From positions 310,001-374,000 of the forward strand of contig NZ_VKKG01000001.1 of NCBI RefSeq assembly GCF_007197885.1: DNA of 64,000 nt. Reading direction: 5' to 3'. This document shows positions 54,768 through 62,029 of the stretch, in pieces. This stretch comes from Tessaracoccus rhinocerotis. Its GTDB lineage: Bacteria; Actinomycetota; Actinomycetes; Propionibacteriales; Propionibacteriaceae. Below the pieces are notes generated by a model. It made no database searches. It had not been told where the DNA came from and was given only the letters and a program-made list of their open reading frames with translations. The stretch's first letter is position 1, and every line of letters begins with the position of its first letter. Both the position numbers and the translations under genes were made by a program.

Positions 54768-55793
54768 GTGACTGACACCAAGGCGACGATCGCAGACGTC
54801 GCACGCGCAGCAGGCGTCTCCCGTGCCGCCGTCTCAAAGGTCCTGAGAAGCGCCTACGGCGTCAGCGACGCGATGCGGACGAAGGTCCAGGCCGCGATCG
54901 ACGAGCTGGGCTACCGCCCGAGGGTTGCTGCCAGGGCGATGCGAGGCTCCAGTTACATCCTCGGCATCGAGATCCCCAACACCGCGAACATGTTCCTCGA
55001 CCGCGTGCTGCGCAGCCTGGCCTCCGCGTTGGTGGGAACCCCCTACCGCGTGATCATCGCTCCCGCCGGCGAGGACGAGAACAGCACGAAGGCCATCCAG
55101 GAGCTCGTCGACTACCAGGTGGACGGGATCCTCGCGATCGGCGCCAACGCCTCGCCCGACTGGCTGGAAGAACAAGGCAGGATGCGGCCTCTGGTCATGC
55201 TCGGCCGCCACGAACCCTCCTCCAGCTACGACACGATCGGCGACGACGACGTGCTGGGCACGCGACTGCTGATGGGGCACCTGCACGAGCTGGGCCACCG
55301 TCGCATCGCCCACCTGTCGATCACCACGGCCAACCACCCCCACATGTGGCACTCGTCGCATGCGGTTCGATCCCGGACCTACGACGCGATCATGCGGGAG
55401 TTCGGACTCGGCGAGCAAGCGCGAACCGTGCTCGTCACCCCCACGGAGGAGGCTGCCTACCAGCGGACCCTCGTGCTGCTGGAGGAGCCGAACCGCCCGA
55501 CCGCCATCTTCGCCGGCCACGACGAACTCGCCCTGGGGGTCCTGCGGGCCGTCGTCGAGAAGGGCCTGTCCCCCGCCGACGTCTCCGTCGTGGGCTACGA
55601 CGACAGCTCGATCGCCTCCCACCCGCTCGTCTCGCTGACCACCATCAGACAGTCCGCCGACGTGATCGGCAGCCTGGTGGCGCAGATGCTCCTCGAACGC
55701 ATCGCCGGACGCACGGAAGCCGTCCACACGGTGCTCACGCCCGAACTGCGGGTCCGTCGCTCGACGGCGCCGCCGCTCCACTCCGGAACCTGA
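54768..55793 (+). CDS. LacI family transcriptional regulator
   Basis: A 341-residue repressor: helix-turn-helix ATIADVARAAGVSRAAVSKVLRSAYGV (about 6-32), hinge, and a periplasmic-binding-protein-like effector domain. The start is a GTG with GAGGAGG upstream. It precedes a sugar ABC importer and a rhamnosidase gene on the same strand; rhamnose or a rhamnoside is the likely inducer. Confidence 0.92.
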   Translation: MTDTKATIADVARAAGVSRAAVSKVLRSAYGVSDAMRTKVQAAIDELGYRPRVAARAMRGSSYILGIEIPNTANMFLDRVLRSLASALVGTPYRVIIAPAGEDENSTKAIQELVDYQVDGILAIGANASPDWLEEQGRMRPLVMLGRHEPSSSYDTIGDDDVLGTRLLMGHLHELGHRRIAHLSITTANHPHMWHSSHAVRSRTYDAIMREFGLGEQARTVLVTPTEEAAYQRTLVLLEEPNRPTAIFAGHDELALGVLRAVVEKGLSPADVSVVGYDDSSIASHPLVSLTTIRQSADVIGSLVAQMLLERIAGRTEAVHTVLTPELRVRRSTAPPLHSGT

Positions 55794-55842
55794 AGAACCC
55801 AACAATCGCCCACAGGGCACCCCACAGAAAGGCAACAACGAA

Positions 55843-57162
55843 GTGTCTATTCACAAGAAGGCGAGCTCGACCATCGCGGTCGGCCTCGTGGCAACCTTGG
55901 CCCTCACCGCCTGCTCGTCCGATGGACCCAGCGCCGAGAACGGCGACGCGACCGGGACAGTGAACCTCACGCTCCTCGTCGACGTCAGCGATCAGAGCAT
56001 GAACATCGCGAACGCCGTCGTGGACGCATTCAACGAGTCGCAGGACGGTATCGAGATGGAGATCGAGAGCCGCCCCGGCGGCACCGACGGCGACAACCTC
56101 ATCAAGACCCGCCTTGCGACGGGCGAGATGAACGACGTCTTCAACTACAACTCAGGCTCGCTCTTCGCTGCCCTGGACCCCGCCAACAACCTCGTCGCGT
56201 TGACCGACCAGCCGTTCATGGAGGGGATCGACGAGACCTTCAAGACCGCCACCAAGTCCGGCGATGACTTCTACGGCGTGCCGTTCGAGCAGGCGATGGG
56301 CGGCGGAATCCTCTACAACAAGAGCGTCTACGCAGACCTCGGGCTCGAGGTTCCCAAGACGTGGGACCAGTTCATGGACAACAACGCGAAGATCAAGGAA
56401 GCCGGGATCGACCCGGTCATCCAGACCTACGCCGACACGTGGACCTCACAGCTGTTCGTGCTGGCCGACTTCCACAACGTCTCCGCGACCCAGCCGGACT
56501 GGGCCGAGAAGTACACCGCCAACGAGGCCAAGTTCGCCGAGGAGCCCGCGCTGAAGGGCTTCGAGCGCCTCCAGGAAGTCTACGATGCTGGCTACCTGAA
56601 CAAGGACTTCGCCTCCGCGACGCAGTCGCAGGGCATGCAGCAGCTCGTCGACGGCACGGGCGCGCACTACCCGATGCTAACCTTCGCGATCTCCTCCTAC
56701 GTCGACCTGGCGGAAGACGCCGCAGAGAACATCGGGTTCTTCGCCCAGCCCGGCGACGACGAGGGCAACTACGGTCTCACTGCCTGGACCCCCGGCGGCT
56801 TCTACGTCCCCAAGAGCACCGAGGGGCAGCAACTCGACGCAGTCATGACCTTCCTCGAGTTCGCCGCCTCCCCCGCGGCCTGCGACGCGGTGAGCGACGC
56901 AACCACCCCCAACGGGCCGTACATGATCACCGAGTGCAAGCTCCCCGACGGTCTGCCTGCCGCCGTGGGCGACCTGCAGCAGTACTTCACCGACGGCAAC
57001 GCGAGCCCGGCGCTCGAGTTCCTCTCCCCCATCAAGGGCCCGAACCTGGAAAAGATCGCTGTCGAGGTCGGTTCCGGGATCGCCACGGCCGCCGACGGCG
57101 CCGCCCGGTACGACGAGGACGTCAAGAAGCAGGCCCAGCAGCTCGGACTCGACGGCTGGTGA
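55843..57162 (+). CDS. Sugar-binding lipoprotein of the rhamnoside importer
   Basis: A 439-residue family 1 binding protein with lipobox ALTAC (Cys24). The mature part has NIANAVVDAFNESQDGIEMEIE and LIKTRLATGEMNDVFNYNSGS. The start is a GTG at 55843 with AAAGG upstream. Ligand inferred from the GH78 gene. Confidence 0.92.
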   Translation: MSIHKKASSTIAVGLVATLALTACSSDGPSAENGDATGTVNLTLLVDVSDQSMNIANAVVDAFNESQDGIEMEIESRPGGTDGDNLIKTRLATGEMNDVFNYNSGSLFAALDPANNLVALTDQPFMEGIDETFKTATKSGDDFYGVPFEQAMGGGILYNKSVYADLGLEVPKTWDQFMDNNAKIKEAGIDPVIQTYADTWTSQLFVLADFHNVSATQPDWAEKYTANEAKFAEEPALKGFERLQEVYDAGYLNKDFASATQSQGMQQLVDGTGAHYPMLTFAISSYVDLAEDAAENIGFFAQPGDDEGNYGLTAWTPGGFYVPKSTEGQQLDAVMTFLEFAASPAACDAVSDATTPNGPYMITECKLPDGLPAAVGDLQQYFTDGNASPALEFLSPIKGPNLEKIAVEVGSGIATAADGAARYDEDVKKQAQQLGLDGW

Positions 57163-57173
57163 TGCAAAGCCGG

Positions 57174-57196
57174 GGGTGGGGGGCCGCCCCCCACCC
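57174..57196 (+). promoter_or_regulatory. Strong hairpin after the second binding-protein gene
   Basis: GGGTGGGGGG (57174-57183) and CCCCCCACCC (57187-57196) form a perfect 10-base-pair stem with a CCG loop, 11 bases after the stop. Same location and design as the hairpin at 26475-26500. Confidence 0.7.
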
Positions 57197-57232
57197 TCGG
57201 CCCGCACCCGCAGCACCTCGGTTAGGACCCTC

Positions 57233-58177
57233 ATGAGCATTGACGCCTCCGCCAGTCCTCGTCCCGACAGGACCGAACCCGGACGGACCGGCAGCCACCT
57301 CCGCAAGCCCAAGGACCACGTGGGCAGCCGCTACCCGCTGTGGTTCTACGTCCCGGGCGGCCTGGTGTACCTGGTCTTCTTCATCATCCCCACCGCAGCC
57401 TCCTTCTACTTCGCGTTCACGCGCTGGACGCTGTTCGAGTCGGAGTTCATCGGCTTCGACAACTTCGTGACCTTCTTCAACGAGCCCGGCCTCATCGGCT
57501 CGCTGTGGAACACGCTGGTCTACGGCTTCGTCACCTCGGGCTCGAAGGTGGTCCTGGGAATGGCCCTGGCCGTCGTCCTGTCGCTCCCGGTGATCGCGCG
57601 GGGCTACCTACGATCAGTGACGTTCTTCCCCGTACTGCTGAGCACCGTGGGCGTCGGCCTCACGTTCCAGGTGCTGCTCGACCCCTTCAACGGCATCGTG
57701 AACAAGGCGTGGACCGCACTGTCCGGCATGGACGGCCCGGGATGGCTCACCAACCCGGACTTCGCCCTGCTGAGCGTGGCAGCCATCGACGTGTGGAAGG
57801 GCCTCGGCATCGCCACGCTCATCTACATCGCCGGCATCGCAGCCATCCCCAACGAGTACTTCGAGGCCGCCCGCGTCGACGGAGCCAGCGGCTGGCAGAC
57901 GTTCCGCAGCATCATCCTGCCACTGTCCTTCCCCGCCACCTCAACCGTGATCCTGCTGTCACTGATCGGTGGTCTGCGGTCCTTCGACCTGATCTGGACC
58001 ACCACCGGCGGCGGCCCGGGATTCTCCTCCGACGTCATCGCCTCGGTCATCTACAAGCAGTACCAGGCCGGCTTCTACGGGCTGTCGACGGCTGGCAACG
58101 TGATCCTCTTCATCGTCGTCACAGCGATCGTCTACCCCCTCAACCGCTGGCTCAACTCGAAGGAGACCGACCTGTGA
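57233..58177 (+). CDS. Sugar ABC transporter permease (MalF-type)
   Basis: A 314-residue inner-membrane permease with about six hydrophobic segments after a charged N-terminus. The EAA loop is EYFEAARVDGASGWQTFRSIILP. I chose the ATG at 57233, with AGGA six bases upstream. Its stop overlaps the next start in a GTGA. Confidence 0.92.
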   Translation: MSIDASASPRPDRTEPGRTGSHLRKPKDHVGSRYPLWFYVPGGLVYLVFFIIPTAASFYFAFTRWTLFESEFIGFDNFVTFFNEPGLIGSLWNTLVYGFVTSGSKVVLGMALAVVLSLPVIARGYLRSVTFFPVLLSTVGVGLTFQVLLDPFNGIVNKAWTALSGMDGPGWLTNPDFALLSVAAIDVWKGLGIATLIYIAGIAAIPNEYFEAARVDGASGWQTFRSIILPLSFPATSTVILLSLIGGLRSFDLIWTTTGGGPGFSSDVIASVIYKQYQAGFYGLSTAGNVILFIVVTAIVYPLNRWLNSKETDL

Positions 58178-59010
58178 ACACCACACGAAAGTCCACGAGC
58201 TGGATCGTCGGCATCGTCGGGATCCTGGTCACCACCGTGGTGTTCCTGGTCCCGTTCGCCTTCGTCCTCACCCAGGCCTCGAAGTCCCCGCAGGAGGCGG
58301 CCCGCCTGGAGTTCACCTGGCCCGAGCAGTTCATGCTCTGGAGCAACGTGGTCCAGGTCTTCGAGACCCGCGACTTCATGCTGATCACCGCGTTCGTCAA
58401 CTCGACGATCCTCACCGTGGCCAGCGTGTTCCTGATGGTCCTGTTCGGCTCGATGATCGCCTACGTCCTGTCCCGCCGCAAGAGCAGGATCAACGGGCTG
58501 ATCAACGGCCTGGTGCTCGCGGGACTAATCGTCCCGCCGGCGGTCGTGCCGACGATCTGGCTGCTGCAGGGCCTCGGCCTGTTCAAGACTCTCCCCGGAC
58601 TGGTCTTCATCGAGGTCGCCTTCGGGCTGTCGTTCACCGTTCTGATCATGCGCGCCTTCGTCCGGACCATCCCCCGGGAGATCGACGAGGCCGCCATCAT
58701 CGACGGCGCCGGCCCCGTCCGCCTGTTCTTCCAGATGATCTTCCCGCTGCTGCGCTCGGTGATCGTGACCGTCGTCGTCGTCCAGTCCGTGACGGTCTTC
58801 AACGACTTCCAGAACCCGCTCTACTTCCTTCCGGGGGACGACAACGCCACGGTGCAGCTGACCCTGTTCAACTTCCGCAGCCAGTTCAGCACCGACTACA
58901 ACCTCCTGTTCGCCAACATCCTGATCATCACCGTCCCCCTACTCGTCATGTACCTGGTCTTCCAGCGGCAGATCGTCTCTGGCATGACCTCCGGCGCCGT
59001 CAAGGGCTGA
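58174..59010 (+). CDS. Sugar ABC transporter permease (MalG-type)
   Basis: A 278-residue inner-membrane permease. The EAA loop reads EIDEAAIIDGAGPVRLFFQMIFPLL. The start is a GTG at 58174. As in the first sugar operon, no ATPase gene accompanies the permeases. Confidence 0.92.
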   Translation: MNTTRKSTSWIVGIVGILVTTVVFLVPFAFVLTQASKSPQEAARLEFTWPEQFMLWSNVVQVFETRDFMLITAFVNSTILTVASVFLMVLFGSMIAYVLSRRKSRINGLINGLVLAGLIVPPAVVPTIWLLQGLGLFKTLPGLVFIEVAFGLSFTVLIMRAFVRTIPREIDEAAIIDGAGPVRLFFQMIFPLLRSVIVTVVVVQSVTVFNDFQNPLYFLPGDDNATVQLTLFNFRSQFSTDYNLLFANILIITVPLLVMYLVFQRQIVSGMTSGAVKG

Positions 59011-59046
59011 CCGGACAGTTCTCCCCACAAGTCCACGAAAGGCACG

Positions 59047-61860
59047 ATGCAGATGTCCACCGTCGTCACCCCGCCCCGTCTGGAGCACGGCGACAGCCAA
59101 GCCGGCAACGTGGCAAGCGCCCGGCCCCGACTGTCCTGGCGCACCACCACGGACCAGGACGGCTGGCACCAGCTGGCCGCCGAGATCTCCCTCACCGGCC
59201 CTGACGGCCACGGCCAGGTGGTCGCCGTCGACGGCGACGCCTCGGTGCTGGTCGACTGGCCCTTCGAGGACCTCAACCCTCGGCAGCGCGGCGAGGTGAG
59301 GGTGCGCGTGCGCGACGACGCCGGCTGGTCCGATTGGAGCGCGGCCACGTCCTTCACCGCGGCGTTCCTGGGCGAGGGCGAGTGGGCCGCGGAGTTCATC
59401 GGACTGCCGGAGCCACAGCACCAGGGGCACCCCTTCCTGGCCCGACTCGAGTTCGAGGTGCGCGACGGTCTGTCGCGTGCCACTTGGTACGCCACGGCCC
59501 ACGGCACCTACCAGGCGAGCTTCAACGGGACCGACGTGGACGACCAGATCCTCAAGCCCGGCTGGACCCCCTACGAGTTCCGGCTCGTGCACGAGACCAC
59601 CGACGTCACCTCCCTCCTGTCCCCCGGCAAGAACGCCGTCGCTCTGAGCGTGACCGGCGGTTGGTACACGGAGAACTTCGGCTTCCAGGGCCATGCGGGC
59701 CCCGTCTACGGCGAGCAGCCCACAGTCGCCGGCCAGCTCCTCCTCGAGTACGCCGACGGCAGCACTGAGTGGCTGGTCACGGGTGGACACTGGCGCGTTA
59801 CGGGCGAGTCCCCTTGGGTCGCCGCAGGCATCTACCTCGGGGAGGACTACGACGCCCGCCTCGAGCAGCCCGGCTGGGACCGGGCCGGGTTCGACGACTC
59901 CGGGTGGGGCGACGCACAGCTGGGCAGCGCAGGCGTGCTGCCGGGTGCCAGGACGTCGCCGGAGGTCCGCGTGACCCAGCTGCTCGAGGTGGCCGAGGTG
60001 CTCACGTCGCCCTCGGGCAAGCTGGTGCTGGACTTCGGCCAGAACCTCGTGGGCCGGCTGCGGATCCGCGTGTCCGGGGAGGCGGGCAGCACCGTCACGC
60101 TCCGCCACGCCGAGGTGCTCGAGAACGGCGAGCTCGGGGTCCGGCCACTGCGGAGCGCCCGCGCCACGGACAACTTCACGCTCGCCGGCAGCGGCACCGA
60201 GGAGTACGCCCCCACCTTCACCTTCCACGGCTTCCGGTTCGCGGAGATCACCGGTTGGCCGGGCGAGTTCGACCCTGGCGCCGTCACCGCCGAGGTGATC
60301 CACTCCGACATGCGCCGCACCGGCTGGTTCGACTCCTCACACGAATTGCTGAACAGGCTGCACGAGAATGTCGTGTGGGGCATGCGGGGCAACTTCCTCT
60401 ACCTGCCCACGGACTGCCCGCAGCGCGACGAGCGGATGGGCTGGACCGGAGACATCCAGATCTTCGGGCCGACGGCGTCGTTCCTCTACGACTGCGACGG
60501 CTTCCTCGCCTCCTGGCTCGAGGACGTCTGGCACGAGCAGCAGGCCGCCGGCGGGGGCGTCGCGTTCGTCGTCCCCGACGTCCTGCGCTCGGGCGACGTG
60601 CCCGCCGCCGCGTGGGGCGACGTGGCCACGGTCCTGCCCACTGTCCTGCACGAGCGGTTCGGCGACCTGGGTGTCGTCGAGCGCCAATACCCCTCGATGA
60701 AGGCTTGGACCGACCTGCTCCTCGGCCTCGCCGGGGACAGGTACCTCTGGGAGGGTGGCTTCCAGTTCGGTGACTGGGTGGACCCGGACTCGCCGCCTGA
60801 GAACCCCGCCAAGGCCAAGACTGATCCGGACATCGTGGCCAGCGCGTTCCTCTACCGCTCGACCGACCTCCTGTCACGCGCCGCGGAACTGCTCGGCGAC
60901 CACGAGGACGCCGACCACTACTCGGCGCTCGCGGAGAAGGTCAGGCAGGCGTGGCTCGCTGAGTACACCACCCCCGCCGGCAGGATCGTCTCGGACGCGC
61001 AGACGGCCTACGCGCTGGCCATCGAGTTCGGGATAGCGGAGGGCGAGCTCGCCGCCGTCCTCGGTCGACGCCTGGCAGAGCTGGCGCGTCGGGACGGCTA
61101 CCGGATCAGCACCGGCTTTGTCGGCACACCGTTGGTGAACGACGCGCTCACCCGGACCGGCCATGTCGAACCCGCGGCCCGGATGCTGCTGCAGACCGAG
61201 TGCCCGTCCTGGCTCTACTCGGTGGGCATGGGCGCCACGACCGTCTGGGAGCGCTGGGACTCCCTGCTGCCCGACGGGTCCATCAACCCCGGCGAGATGA
61301 CGTCCTTCAACCACTACGCCCTTGGATCGGTCGCGGACTGGATGCACCGCGTCGTAGCCGGCCTGGCTCCCGCCGAGCCCGGGTACAAGAAGGTACGGAT
61401 CGCGCCGACTCCCCTCCCGGGTCTCCACCACGCCAGGGCACGCCACGAGGGACCCTACGGGACCATCGAGGCCGGTTGGCGACGTGAGGGCTCGACCGTC
61501 ACCGTCGAGGCCACGGTGCCGCCCAACTCGACCGCGGTGGTGGAGCTGCCGGACAGGGCACCGTTCGAGGTGGGCTCGGGAACGCACATCTGGCAGTTCG
61601 AGGCCCCCGGCACCGACTCCCCGGCGACACCCATCACCCTCCTCACGACCCTGGCGGACATCATCGACGACGCGGAGGCGCACGCCGAGCTGCTGGCGGC
61701 ATGGGACCGGGTCGACCCCGTGCTCGGGGCCGACTTCCGGGCCCGGACGCGGTGGATCCAGAGCCAGACGCTCTCGGCCGCGTTCAGCATCGTCAGTCCC
61801 GTGGTTGCTGACAAGGTCATGGGGCAGCTGGAGGACTTCAACGCCTCCCGCGAGGCCTGA
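59047..61860 (+). CDS. GH78 family alpha-L-rhamnosidase
   Basis: A 937-residue protein without signal peptide. Beta-sandwich domains (about 1-400) precede the (alpha/alpha)6 catalytic domain. The family motif TDCPQRDERMGWTGD begins near residue 455 and holds the acidic catalytic cluster; the candidate base Glu is in NPGEMTSFNHYALGSV. A C-terminal beta domain and a short helical tail (TLADIIDDAEAHAELLAAW) follow; the tail is not typical for the family. The start ATG has GAAAGG upstream; a second ATG two codons later is possible. It cleaves terminal rhamnose from imported glycosides. Confidence 0.93.
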   Translation: MQMSTVVTPPRLEHGDSQAGNVASARPRLSWRTTTDQDGWHQLAAEISLTGPDGHGQVVAVDGDASVLVDWPFEDLNPRQRGEVRVRVRDDAGWSDWSAATSFTAAFLGEGEWAAEFIGLPEPQHQGHPFLARLEFEVRDGLSRATWYATAHGTYQASFNGTDVDDQILKPGWTPYEFRLVHETTDVTSLLSPGKNAVALSVTGGWYTENFGFQGHAGPVYGEQPTVAGQLLLEYADGSTEWLVTGGHWRVTGESPWVAAGIYLGEDYDARLEQPGWDRAGFDDSGWGDAQLGSAGVLPGARTSPEVRVTQLLEVAEVLTSPSGKLVLDFGQNLVGRLRIRVSGEAGSTVTLRHAEVLENGELGVRPLRSARATDNFTLAGSGTEEYAPTFTFHGFRFAEITGWPGEFDPGAVTAEVIHSDMRRTGWFDSSHELLNRLHENVVWGMRGNFLYLPTDCPQRDERMGWTGDIQIFGPTASFLYDCDGFLASWLEDVWHEQQAAGGGVAFVVPDVLRSGDVPAAAWGDVATVLPTVLHERFGDLGVVERQYPSMKAWTDLLLGLAGDRYLWEGGFQFGDWVDPDSPPENPAKAKTDPDIVASAFLYRSTDLLSRAAELLGDHEDADHYSALAEKVRQAWLAEYTTPAGRIVSDAQTAYALAIEFGIAEGELAAVLGRRLAELARRDGYRISTGFVGTPLVNDALTRTGHVEPAARMLLQTECPSWLYSVGMGATTVWERWDSLLPDGSINPGEMTSFNHYALGSVADWMHRVVAGLAPAEPGYKKVRIAPTPLPGLHHARARHEGPYGTIEAGWRREGSTVTVEATVPPNSTAVVELPDRAPFEVGSGTHIWQFEAPGTDSPATPITLLTTLADIIDDAEAHAELLAAWDRVDPVLGADFRARTRWIQSQTLSAAFSIVSPVVADKVMGQLEDFNASREA

Positions 61861-62016
61861 GGTCTCGACACGCCGCCTCGTTCCTCGGCGGCTACTCGAC
61901 CAACGGAGATGCGAGGGTCACCACTCGACCAACGGAGATGCGAGGGTCGCTACTCGACCCGCGGAGATCCGTTGGTCGAGTAGCGCCGCGAGGAACGAGC
62001 GGCGCGTGTCGAGACC
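61861..62016. repeat. Composite inverted repeat with internal tandem copies
   Basis: The left arm begins GGTCTCGACACGCCGC (61861) and the right arm ends GCGCGTGTCGAGACC (62016); both carry the CTCGTTCCTCG core and end in CAACGGA/TCCGTTG. Between them the unit ACTCGACCAACGGAGATGCG is present twice (from 61894 and 61923), and a third partial copy has CCGCGG. The element lies between the convergent GH78 and S41 genes and could form a long hairpin. A single unit is at 2888-2935. Confidence 0.75.
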
Positions 62017-62029
62017 CCGGCCGGTCTCG

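Noticed and set aside
61894-61965. CRISPR array in the tandem repeat region
   Set aside because: The copies adjoin with no unique spacers and sit inside a larger inverted repeat; no cas genes are present.
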